From Pseudolysobacter sp. (GTDB lineage Bacteria > Pseudomonadota > Gammaproteobacteria > Xanthomonadales > Rhodanobacteraceae), in assembly GCA_025351985.1 (NCBI GenBank), contig JANXUW010000308.1, positions 1 through 5,586 of the forward strand: DNA of 5,586 bases, written 5' to 3'. Each line of letters starts with the position of its first letter. Positions within the stretch are counted from its first letter, which is position 1. The notes below the pieces were generated by a model. The model was given only the letters and a program-made list of their open reading frames with translations, did not search any database and was not told the DNA's origin. The position numbers were made by a program, and so were the translations under genes. Below, piece by piece: positions 1-5,586 of this stretch.

Positions 1-1039
1 CGGCGCTGCCTTCGGCGATATGCACGCGGTCGCCGCCGACGAGTTCGAGCGCGCCGATGCGTTCGAGTATGTCGTCGGCGCGATAGCGGTCCGCGAACAG
101 CGGCGTCAGTCGTGCGAGGGCGTCGCTGAGGTCGCCGCTGCGATGGCGTGCGCGCATTTCGAGATAGCGTCCGATCAGCAGGAAAAACACGAACATGCTG
201 ACCGATTCGAAATACACCTCGTCGCCGCCGAGCATGACTTCGATCATGCTGGCGGCGTAGATCAGGGCGATGGCGAGCGCAACCGGGACGTCCATGCCGA
301 GTCGGCGGGCGGCTAGCGCCCTCGCCGCGCCGACAAAAAATGGCCGTGCCGAATAGAACACCACCGGCGTCGCGACCAGCAGACCGAGCCAGCGAAACAG
401 GTCACGCGTGGACGTGCCGGTATCATCGAGCGCGCCGAAATACAGCGCGCTCGCGTACATCATCGCCTGCATCGCGCCAAAGCCGGCGACCACGAGACGC
501 TTCAGCGCCGCGCGCGATTCGCGCTTGCGTGTTTCGTCGAGTGCGATCGCATCCAGCGGCAAGGCGCGATAGCCGGAGCGTGCCAATGTTTCGAGGATCT
601 GCGGCAAGCTGCAGTGGGTTTGATCCCAGACGATACGCGCGCGGCGGGCGACGGCGTTGACCTGCACATCGAGCACGCCCGGCAATCCGCCGAGGGCACG
701 TTCGATCAGCCACACGCAGGCCGCACAGCGCACGCCTTCGATCAGCGCCATTGCCTCGCGGCGATTCTCGCCGAGATCGCGCAGCACATGCCGCGCGAGT
801 TCCGGGCGCGCCCACAACGCGGCGTTGGATGCATCGTCGCTGGCGTCGGCAATGCGCAGCGCCGGGGCCGTGCGCAGGCGGTAATAATCGCCAAGACCGA
901 GCTGGTCGATCCACTCGGCGGCGGCGCGGCAGCCCTGGCAGCAGACCGCGTGCGCGATGCCGCCGACCAGCGCTTGCGGGGGGGCGATTTCAGGCAACGA
1001 CTCGCCGCAATGCCAGCAGTTGAGCGCCGCCGCAGTCAT
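1..1039 (-). CDS. ccoI: CcoI/FixI-type copper-translocating P-type ATPase, N-terminal 346 residues (runs off left edge)
   Basis: This is a P1B-type ATPase that exports Cu(I) across the inner membrane and is needed to assemble the CuB centre of cbb3 oxidase (known role of the CcoI/FixI/CopA2 family). Seen directly: a Cys-rich N-terminus with C8-x2-C11 and a C33-C34-x2-C37 cluster, followed by a heavy-metal-associated domain at about residues 96-160 with the metal-binding motif C105-A-A-C108. Hydrophobic spans follow at about 181-203, 214-235, 250-270 and 276-292, then the start of the actuator domain. The transmembrane CPC motif and the DKTG phosphorylation site would lie beyond the window, so the transport core cannot be checked. 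The ATG at 1039-1037 overlaps the stop of the upstream small gene (ATGA) and has no clear Shine-Dalgarno sequence, which suggests translational coupling. The Cys-rich pre-HMA module and the position after ccoNOQP favour CcoI over a general CopA. Confidence 0.93.
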   Translation of the reverse strand, partial: MTAAALNCWHCGESLPEIAPPQALVGGIAHAVCCQGCRAAAEWIDQLGLGDYYRLRTAPALRIADASDDASNAALWARPELARHVLRDLGENRREAMALIEGVRCAACVWLIERALGGLPGVLDVQVNAVARRARIVWDQTHCSLPQILETLARSGYRALPLDAIALDETRKRESRAALKRLVVAGFGAMQAMMYASALYFGALDDTGTSTRDLFRWLGLLVATPVVFYSARPFFVGAARALAARRLGMDVPVALAIALIYAASMIEVMLGGDEVYFESVSMFVFFLLIGRYLEMRARHRSGDLSDALARLTPLFADRYRADDILERIGALELVGGDRVHIAEGSA

Positions 1040-1263
1040 GGCGCGACCAGCGGTGGATCGTTGGTCGGCGCTGGGCGCGCGAGCGGCATGTGCATGATCT
1101 CGCCGCCGACGATCGGCAGCGCTTGATCGGCATGCCGTACGCCGAGCACGATCATGTGCACGCAGCCGGCCAGCGACGCGACGAACAGCAGCGCGCCGAG
1201 CCACACCACGGGCTGCTGATACCACGCGTCATCGAGAGTGTGCTCAGTGTTCGGCGCTGGCAT
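1036..1263 (-). CDS. Small single-span membrane protein between ccoP and ccoI, possible shortened FixH/CcoH
   Basis: This 75-residue protein is not confidently recognised. Seen directly: a hydrophilic N-terminus containing Trp-Tyr (W14-Y15), one hydrophobic span at about residues 17-41, then a short Pro-rich tail. Potential metal ligands cluster in and after the span: C34, H36, M37, H44, M57, H58 and M59. FixH/CcoH is normally about twice as long. It has an N-terminal WY-type motif, one span and a downstream 'AD...V' segment; residues 45-63 vaguely recall that segment, but the periplasmic domain is missing. The gene overlaps ccoP by 20 bases and shares an ATGA overlap with ccoI, so it is co-transcribed and probably works in oxidase assembly (inference). 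The start is uncertain: ATG at 1263 was chosen, ATG at 1275 (79 residues) is equally possible, and neither has a strong ribosome binding site. An alternative reading is an operon-specific copper or assembly accessory protein unrelated to FixH. Confidence 0.8.
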   Translation of the reverse strand: MPAPNTEHTLDDAWYQQPVVWLGALLFVASLAGCVHMIVLGVRHADQALPIVGGEIMHMPLARPAPTNDPPLVAP

Positions 1264-2149
1264 GCGATTGCGCATACACCCAAGCTGCAATCAGGCGCGC
1301 ATCGTTTTCGCCGAGTCGTGCGCGCCACGCCGGCATGACACCACCGCGGCCTTTGCGAATGGTTTCCTCGATGGTCGCGATATCACCGCCGTACAGCCAG
1401 ATCTGATCGGTCAGATTGGGTGCGCCGAGGGCCGGGTTGCCTTTGCCTTCGACACCGTGGCAGGCCGCGCAGACGGTGAATAATGGTTTGCCGCTCGCGG
1501 CTTTTGCGGCGTCATGCGCGGCACCTGAAAGACTCAGCACGTAGTTCGCGAGATTGGTCACGCCTGGTTCGCCGAAACTCGCGCCGAACGCCGGCATGCT
1601 GCCGTGGCGACCGTCCAGGATGCTCGCCATGATCGCCTTGCCATCGCCGCCGTAGAGCCAGTCGCCGTCAGTCAGGTCGGGTGCGCCGAGCAGCGCATTG
1701 CCGCGCGCCTGACGGCCGTGACAGGCCGCGCAATCGTCGCCGAACAGGCGTGCTCCCATATGCGTGGCGCTGCTGTCGTGCGAAAGCTGTTCGACGGAAT
1801 ACAACGAGAAACGCTGCATCAAATCGCTCAGCACGACTTCGTTGCTGGCGGTATCACGCGCCAGTTCGTCATGCGCGGTCCAGCCCAGCAGTCCCTTGAA
1901 ACTGCCGAAGCCCGGATACAGTGCGAGATAGGTAAAACCGATCGCAAACATGCTGGCCGACATCACCACCCACCACAACGGCAACTTGCGCACGCCTTCG
2001 CGCAACACGCCATGTGCCCAGACGTGGCCGCTGGTGCCGTCGGGCAGGGTCGGAATCTTGACACGCATGCCCCACACAAACAGGAATAGTGTGATGCTCA
2101 AATTGAGCACGACGAGAAACATGATCCATGCCGACCAGAACGTGTTCAT
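1244..2149 (-). CDS. ccoP: cbb3-type cytochrome c oxidase diheme subunit III (CcoP)
   Basis: This membrane-anchored diheme cytochrome c passes electrons from soluble donors to CcoO in the cbb3 oxidase. It has 301 residues, a normal length. Seen directly: two N-terminal membrane spans (about 8-27 and 57-78), the two-span form found in Pseudomonas-type CcoP, then two periplasmic cytochrome c domains. The first has CAACH at residues 140-144 with probable distal Met185 in a SMP motif; the second has CAACH at 227-231 with probable Met272 in a VMP motif. The two domains are clear internal duplicates, each carrying a GAP-x-LTD-x2-WLYGGD block (about 156-169 and 242-256). The ATG at 2149 forms an ATGA overlap with the ccoQ stop and has an AAGGA ribosome binding site at 2160-2156, six bases away. 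Both hemes would be attached in the periplasm by the cytochrome c maturation system. Confidence 0.98.
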   Translation of the reverse strand: MNTFWSAWIMFLVVLNLSITLFLFVWGMRVKIPTLPDGTSGHVWAHGVLREGVRKLPLWWVVMSASMFAIGFTYLALYPGFGSFKGLLGWTAHDELARDTASNEVVLSDLMQRFSLYSVEQLSHDSSATHMGARLFGDDCAACHGRQARGNALLGAPDLTDGDWLYGGDGKAIMASILDGRHGSMPAFGASFGEPGVTNLANYVLSLSGAAHDAAKAASGKPLFTVCAACHGVEGKGNPALGAPNLTDQIWLYGGDIATIEETIRKGRGGVMPAWRARLGENDARLIAAWVYAQSHASAEH

Positions 2150-2301
2150 GGCTGATCCTTTTCTTCATCCATCGGCAGACGCGCCAGGGCATCGAACTTG
2201 GGTTTGTGCTGCGCATGCCACAACCAGATCCAGGTGCCGATGAAAACGATCATCATGGCGATGATGCTGATGCCGGCAATCGTGCCCCACAGCGGATTCA
2301 T
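2146..2301 (-). CDS. ccoQ: cbb3-type cytochrome c oxidase small subunit IV (CcoQ/FixQ)
   Basis: This 51-residue single-span protein begins MNPLWGTIAGI. CcoQ is known to stabilise the association of CcoP with the CcoNO core. Seen directly: one hydrophobic span at about residues 7-28, rich in Ile and Met and ending in a Trp-rich edge (TWIWLW). A charged, soluble tail with K33, K35 and a DEEKD cluster near the C-terminus follows. Size, topology and position between ccoO and ccoP match the family. The ATG at 2301-2299 overlaps the ccoO stop (ATGA) and is preceded by an AAGGAG ribosome binding site at 2314-2309, seven bases away. Its stop at 2148-2146 overlaps the ccoP start in the same way. Confidence 0.93.
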   Translation of the reverse strand: MNPLWGTIAGISIIAMMIVFIGTWIWLWHAQHKPKFDALARLPMDEEKDQP

Positions 2302-2957
2302 GGCGTCGCTCCTTCGGCAGGCGTGGCCGTTGCGGCGGCTTGCGGTTCGTTGGCGATGCCGAGTCCTTGCAGATAGGCGATGAGCGCCTGCATTTCGGTA
2401 CGACCTTTCACGGCATCCGCGGCAGCGGCGATATCGGCATCGGTGTATGGATCGCCGAGCAGACGCAAGACGCGCAATTTCTGCGTGATCTCGTCGGGAT
2501 CAAGCTGTGCCTGCGCCAGCCACGGATAACCGGGCATGTTGGAATCCGGCGCAACCGCGCGCGGCGTTGTCAGGTGCAGCAGCTGCCATTCGTCGCTGTA
2601 TTTGCCGCCGACACGCGCGAGATCCGGGCCGGTGCGCTTGGAACCCCATTGGAACGGGCGGTCGTAAACCGACTCGCTGGCAATCGAATAATGGCCGTAA
2701 CGCTGGGTCTCGGCGCGCAACGCGCGGATCATCTGCGAATGGCACAGATAGCAGCCCTCGCGCACATAGATGTCCTTGCCGGCGAGGCGCAGCGGATCGT
2801 AGGGTTTCACGCCGTCGGCGGGTTTGACCTTGTGCGCCTCCATGAACAACGGCGTGATCTCGGCGAGGCCGCCGATCGAAACCATGATCGCGATCAGGAT
2901 GCCGAGCAAACCGGCATGTTTTTCGACCGCCTCGAAATACGTGTAACCACGGGCCAT
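2298..2957 (-). CDS. ccoO: cbb3-type cytochrome c oxidase monoheme subunit II (CcoO)
   Basis: This membrane-anchored monoheme cytochrome c hands electrons from CcoP to the hemes of CcoN. Seen directly: a short cytoplasmic N-terminus, one membrane span at about residues 15-35, and a periplasmic domain with heme-binding C69-Y-L-C72-H73. The family signature around a YGHYS motif at 87-91, a GSKRTGPDL stretch at about 105-113, and a SNMPGYPW motif providing the probable distal ligand Met141 are also present. At 219 residues it is slightly longer than many homologues, because of an Ala/Thr/Pro-rich C-terminal tail at about 205-219. The ATG at 2957 has an excellent GAGGAG ribosome binding site at 2969-2964, six bases away, which overlaps the ccoN stop codon. 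That layout ties ccoO translation to ccoN. Confidence 0.98.
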   Translation of the reverse strand: MARGYTYFEAVEKHAGLLGILIAIMVSIGGLAEITPLFMEAHKVKPADGVKPYDPLRLAGKDIYVREGCYLCHSQMIRALRAETQRYGHYSIASESVYDRPFQWGSKRTGPDLARVGGKYSDEWQLLHLTTPRAVAPDSNMPGYPWLAQAQLDPDEITQKLRVLRLLGDPYTDADIAAAADAVKGRTEMQALIAYLQGLGIANEPQAAATATPAEGATP

Positions 2958-2963
2958 AACGTT

Positions 2964-2969
2964 CTCCTC
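2964..2969 (-). promoter_or_regulatory. ccoO ribosome binding site embedded in the ccoN stop
   Basis: GAGGAG on the minus strand lies six bases before the ccoO ATG and shares bases with the ccoN TGA (2970-2968). Ribosomes finishing ccoN therefore end on the ccoO initiation site, which suggests coupled, balanced synthesis of the two core subunits. Confidence 0.8.
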
Positions 2970-4434
2970 AAGCCACGGCGGGCAGTGGCGCTGGCACCTG
3001 ATTCGGTGCCGGCTCGGGAATCGGTACCGGGATCGGCGTGATCAAATGCGCGCGGGCGTCGGCGGCGGTGTGCCACAAATTCCACGCCATCACGACCATG
3101 CCGCCGAGCACGAGGACACCGCCGAACCAGCGAATCGCATAGAACGGTTTGACCGCGATCAGGCTGTCGATGAAGGTGTAGGTGAGCGAGCCGTCGGCGC
3201 TGGTCGCGCGCCACATCAAGCCCTCGGTTGCGCCGGCCGCCCACATCGCGATGACGTAGAACAGCAGGCCCACGGTGTGCATCCAGAAATGCAGTTCCAT
3301 GCCGCGATTGGAGTACATCGCCGGCTGGCCGAGCGCACGCGGCGCCATGGCGTACAGCGAGCCGATCGTGATCATCGCTACCCAGCCGATTGAACCGGCG
3401 TGCACATGCGCAATCGTCCAGTCGGTGTAGTGCGTCAACGAGTTCACGGTCTTGATCGCCATCATCGAGCCCTCGAAGGTCGAGGCGGCGTAAAACACCA
3501 GTGCGAGCACCATGAATTTGGCGGCCGGATCGGTCTTGAGCTTGTGCCAGGAGCCGTTGAACGTCAGTAGCCCGTTCGCCGCCGAACCCCAGCTCGGCAT
3601 CAGCAGGATCAGCGAGAATGCCATGCCGACCGACTGCACCCAATCCGGCAGCGCGGTGTACATCAAATGGTGCGAGCCGGCCCACATGTAGACGGAGATC
3701 AGCGCCCAGAAATTCACGATCGAGAAGCGATAACTCCACAACGGCTGCTGCGCCTGGCGCGGCACGAAGTAATACATCATTCCGAGGAAACCGGCGGTCA
3801 GGAAAAACGCCACGGCGTTGTGGCCGTACCACCATTGCACCATCGCATCGACCGAACCGGAGTAGATCGGATAGGACTTCCACAACGACACCGGAATCGC
3901 CAGATTGTTGACGATGTGCAGCAAACCGACCGCAATGATGAACGCGCCGTAATACCAGTTCGCCACATAAATATGGCGGATGCGCCGACGCGCCAGCGTG
4001 GCGAAAAACACCACGCCGAACGAGACCCAGACCACGGCGATAAAAAGATCGATGAGCCATTCCGGTTCGGCGTATTCCTTGCTCTGGGTGATGCCAAGCG
4101 GCATCGAGATCATCGCCATCAGGATGATCAGCTGCCAGCCCCAGAACGTGAAATTGGCGAGCCGCGGCAGCGCCAGACGGGTGTGGCCGGTGCGTTGCAC
4201 GACGTAATAACAGGTGCCCATCAAGGCCGAGCCGCCGAACGCGAAGATCACGCCGAAGGTGTGATCGGGGCGCAGTCTGCTGAAAGTCAGCCACGGAATA
4301 TCGAAGTTCAGCGCCGGCCACGCCAGCTCGGCGGCGATGTACACGCCGACCGCCATGCCGACGATGCCCCAGATGGCGGCGGCGAGCAGGAACAGGCGGA
4401 CGACATGATCGTTGTAAGTTTCGGTGTTAGGCAT
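2968..4434 (-). CDS. ccoN: cbb3-type cytochrome c oxidase catalytic subunit I (CcoN)
   Basis: This is the catalytic heme-copper subunit that reduces O2 to water and pumps protons at very low oxygen. It has 488 residues, about 12 predicted spans and every expected ligand. H58 (in RPDHTFG) and H345 should bind low-spin heme b; H205 (in YGHN) with H255 and H256 (in AGSHH) should bind CuB; H343 should bind heme b3; Y249 is the tyrosine expected to be cross-linked to a CuB histidine. E321 (in STFEGS) is the conserved glutamate of the C-type proton path. From memory of the Pseudomonas stutzeri enzyme, all of these are shifted by two positions. The ATG at 4434 is preferred; a TTG at 4470 would add 12 residues but lies inside the predicted promoter. 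The C-terminus ends in an unusual Pro-rich tail (about 467-486) not needed for the core fold. This is the first gene of the operon. Confidence 0.98.
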   Translation of the reverse strand: MPNTETYNDHVVRLFLLAAAIWGIVGMAVGVYIAAELAWPALNFDIPWLTFSRLRPDHTFGVIFAFGGSALMGTCYYVVQRTGHTRLALPRLANFTFWGWQLIILMAMISMPLGITQSKEYAEPEWLIDLFIAVVWVSFGVVFFATLARRRIRHIYVANWYYGAFIIAVGLLHIVNNLAIPVSLWKSYPIYSGSVDAMVQWWYGHNAVAFFLTAGFLGMMYYFVPRQAQQPLWSYRFSIVNFWALISVYMWAGSHHLMYTALPDWVQSVGMAFSLILLMPSWGSAANGLLTFNGSWHKLKTDPAAKFMVLALVFYAASTFEGSMMAIKTVNSLTHYTDWTIAHVHAGSIGWVAMITIGSLYAMAPRALGQPAMYSNRGMELHFWMHTVGLLFYVIAMWAAGATEGLMWRATSADGSLTYTFIDSLIAVKPFYAIRWFGGVLVLGGMVVMAWNLWHTAADARAHLITPIPVPIPEPAPNQVPAPLPAVA

Positions 4435-4438
4435 GGAG

Positions 4439-4444
4439 CCCCCC
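4439..4444 (-). promoter_or_regulatory. G-run ribosome binding site of ccoN
   Basis: Six consecutive G bases on the minus strand end four bases before the ccoN ATG at 4434. The run can pair with the anti-Shine-Dalgarno UCCUCC if two G-U wobbles are allowed. It is not a classic AGGAGG, and the spacing is short. It supports the 4434 start over the upstream TTG at 4470. Confidence 0.5.
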
Positions 4445-4462
4445 AGAAAGAACACGGGGCGC

Positions 4463-4468
4463 AGTATC
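4463..4468 (-). promoter_or_regulatory. Predicted -10 element of the ccoN operon promoter
   Basis: GATACT matches TATAAT at four of six positions. With a transcription start at about 4456, this hexamer occupies -12 to -7, and the FNR-type box is centred at exactly -41.5. No good -35 hexamer is needed at an activator-dependent class II promoter. The predicted leader is about 22 bases. The transcription start is inferred from this geometry and not observed. Confidence 0.6.
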
Positions 4469-4490
4469 AATTACAGCCCGCATCCATGCC

Positions 4491-4504
4491 TTGACCAAGA
4501 TCAA
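4491..4504 (-). promoter_or_regulatory. FNR/Anr/FixK-type anaerobox upstream of ccoN
   Basis: On the plus strand the site reads TTGACCAAGATCAA; on the operon strand it reads TTGATCTTGGTCAA. This matches the FNR-family consensus TTGAT-N4-ATCAA at nine of ten specified positions. Its centre, between 4497 and 4498, is 41.5 bases upstream of the start predicted from the -10 element at 4468-4463, which is the class II activator position. FNR/Anr/FixK activation of ccoNOQP under low oxygen is well established in other proteobacteria, so induction at low O2 is the expected behaviour here. Which family member binds cannot be told from the site. Confidence 0.85.
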
Positions 4505-4548
4505 GAGCATGATAGCTTGCCGGTGGCTGCATGCGGGGCTGCGCGCCA

Positions 4549-4557
4549 TGTTAGAAT
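4549..4557 (+). promoter_or_regulatory. Predicted extended -10 promoter of the aminotransferase gene
   Basis: TGTTAGAAT fits the extended -10 pattern TGn-TATAAT with one mismatch in the hexamer (TAGAAT). No convincing -35 lies 16-18 bases upstream, which an extended -10 can tolerate. Transcription would start near 4564, giving a leader of about 44 bases before the ATG at 4608. Confidence 0.5.
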
Positions 4558-4607
4558 ATTGCGCCGCAACACAGCGCTTCGATTCCATCCACCTCGAGAA
4601 TCTCCAC

Positions 4608-5586
4608 ATGCTGCAATTAGCTGAGCGTATGAGCCGGGCCAAGCCCAGCGCGATCATGGTCGTCGCCGAAAAAGCCAAAAAGCTCAAGGCTTCCGGTCGC
4701 GACATCATCAGTTTTTCGATCGGCGTGCCGAATTTTCTGCCGGGTGAACATGTGTATGCCGCGGCGCGCGATGCGCTCGCGCACGATTCCGGCCAGTACG
4801 GTTCGAATCGCGGTTCCGATGCCTTGCTCGATGCGTTTCTCGTGCATCTGAAAGAAGGCGGATTCGACGGCTACGAGCGCAAGAATCTCGCAACCGGTGT
4901 CGGCGCCAAACATGTGCTGTTCAACCTGATGTACGCGTTGCTGAATGAAGGCGACGAGATCCTGATTCCGACGCCGTACTGGACCAGCTACGTCGACATC
5001 GCCGACATCCTTGGCGCAAAAATTACCCTTTTACCGTGCCCGGCCGAGCAGAATTACAAGCTGACTCCGGCGCAACTTGAAGCGGCGATCAAGCCGAGCA
5101 CCAAGCTGCTGCTGTTCAACAATCCGTCCAATCCCACCGGCATGGTATACACGCCGGACGAAGTGAAAGCGATCGCTGATGTGTTGGTGAAGCATTCGTT
5201 GTGGGTGCTGTCCGACGATATCTACAACCGCATGATCTTTGACGGCCTGCCGTATGCGCATCTGGTCAAGGCGCGCCCGGAATTGCGCGATCGCGTCGTG
5301 CTGATCGATTCGATTTCCAAGACCTACGGCATGCCCGGTTGGCGCGTCGGCCTGATCGCCGGACCCGAGTCCGTCGCGCAGGCGATGGTCACGTTGAATT
5401 CGAATCACATTACGAGTCTGCCCGAAGTCGTCACCGCCGCTGCGACCGCGGCATTCAGCGGGCCGCAGGATATTCCGCAGCAGAAACGCGCGGATTTCGC
5501 ACGTCGTCGCGACGAGGTCATGGCTGCATTGAATGCGATCCCCGGCGTGCGCTGCCCGAAGCCGCAGGGTGCGTTCTACGCATTCC
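4608..5586 (+). CDS. Class I/II PLP-dependent aminotransferase, aspartate aminotransferase type (runs off right edge)
   Basis: This fold-type I aminotransferase transfers an amino group between an amino acid (probably aspartate or a related one) and a 2-oxo acid in the cytoplasm. The first 326 residues are present, about 80% of a usual 400-residue enzyme. Seen directly: an N-terminal KPSA segment typical of the subgroup Ib family, PYW at 123-125 (the tryptophan stacks on the PLP ring), NNPSNPTG at 171-178 (N175 binds the PLP hydroxyl), SDDIY at 202-206 (D203 pairs with the pyridine nitrogen, Y206 is nearby) and SISK at 235-238, with K238 forming the Schiff base. GWRVG at 244-248 supplies R246 for phosphate binding. 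The arginine that binds the substrate alpha-carboxylate would lie beyond the window. Substrate is uncertain: homologues also act on aromatic amino acids or methionine. The ATG at 4608 fits the family N-terminus and has only a weak GAGAA site upstream; an in-frame ATG at 4629 is less likely. It diverges from the oxidase operon, with no evident functional link. Confidence 0.93.
   Translation, partial: MLQLAERMSRAKPSAIMVVAEKAKKLKASGRDIISFSIGVPNFLPGEHVYAAARDALAHDSGQYGSNRGSDALLDAFLVHLKEGGFDGYERKNLATGVGAKHVLFNLMYALLNEGDEILIPTPYWTSYVDIADILGAKITLLPCPAEQNYKLTPAQLEAAIKPSTKLLLFNNPSNPTGMVYTPDEVKAIADVLVKHSLWVLSDDIYNRMIFDGLPYAHLVKARPELRDRVVLIDSISKTYGMPGWRVGLIAGPESVAQAMVTLNSNHITSLPEVVTAAATAAFSGPQDIPQQKRADFARRRDEVMAALNAIPGVRCPKPQGAFYAF

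Noticed and set aside
423..914. A 163-codon minus-strand open frame within the ccoI region
   Set aside because: Another frame on the same strand encodes CcoI continuously from 1039 to the edge, with its Cys motifs and membrane spans; this one is an Arg-rich shadow.
978..984. Run of seven G bases near the 5' end of ccoI as a possible frameshift site
   Set aside because: The CcoI frame is continuous across it: C8/C11 before the run and C33-C37 and C105/C108 after it are in one frame, so no frameshift is present in this sequence.
2340..3041. A 233-codon plus-strand open frame opposite ccoO
   Set aside because: It is antisense to an intact CcoO with a CXXCH motif and distal Met. It has no ribosome binding site or family features.
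2894..4321. A 475-codon minus-strand open frame overlapping ccoN in another frame
   Set aside because: It is very Arg-, Gly- and Ala-rich with no recognisable motif and overlaps a certain gene on the same strand.
4435..4470. TTG start at 4470 extending CcoN by 12 residues
   Set aside because: The extension would cover the predicted -10 element and transcription start, is not typical of CcoN, and the ATG at 4434 has a usable G-rich ribosome binding site.
3667..4494. A 275-codon plus-strand open frame opposite ccoN
   Set aside because: It is antisense to CcoN, whose ligands are fully conserved. The translation is Arg/His/Asp/Gln-rich with no domain-like pattern, typical of a shadow frame in GC-rich DNA.
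4491..4564. The FNR-type box also controlling the divergent aminotransferase gene
   Set aside because: Its centre would lie about 67 bases upstream of the predicted plus-strand start, not at a well-established class I or class II position, and no metabolic link to low oxygen is evident. It cannot be excluded.

Overview
This window is an ordinary but complete-looking high-affinity respiration locus from a GC-rich proteobacterium. Codon usage and the style of the proteins suggest a gammaproteobacterium, perhaps near Xanthomonadales/Lysobacterales; this lineage call is inference, because no rRNA or other phylogenetic marker is present. About four fifths of the window is one minus-strand operon for a cbb3-type cytochrome c oxidase. 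It reads from right to left: ccoN (4434-2968), ccoO (2957-2298), ccoQ (2301-2146), ccoP (2149-1244), a 75-residue single-span membrane protein (1263-1036), and the start of ccoI (1039 to beyond position 1), a copper-exporting P-type ATPase needed to assemble the oxidase.

The operon is very tightly packed. ccoN and ccoO are 10 bases apart. ccoO/ccoQ, ccoQ/ccoP and the small gene/ccoI each share a 4-base ATGA stop-start overlap, and the small gene overlaps ccoP by 20 bases. All heme and copper ligands expected in CcoN, CcoO and CcoP are present, so the oxidase should be functional. CcoN and CcoO form the catalytic and electron-entry core, CcoP adds two c-type hemes, CcoQ stabilises the complex, and CcoI supplies copper across the membrane for the CuB site.

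To the right, the 173-base gap 4435-4607 separates this operon from a divergently transcribed gene on the plus strand (4608 to beyond 5586), a fold-type I PLP aminotransferase of the aspartate aminotransferase type. The gap holds a near-perfect FNR/Anr/FixK box (4491-4504) whose centre lies exactly 41.5 bases upstream of the start predicted from a -10 element at 4468-4463. This is the layout of a class II, oxygen-limitation-activated promoter driving ccoN. A plausible extended -10 promoter for the aminotransferase lies at 4549-4557.

I found no mobile element, CRISPR array, RNA gene or clearly novel system. The most interesting point is the assembly-gene block. The common order after ccoP is ccoG-ccoH-ccoI, but here ccoG is absent and a tiny protein rich in potential copper ligands, at most a shortened FixH/CcoH, sits between ccoP and ccoI.
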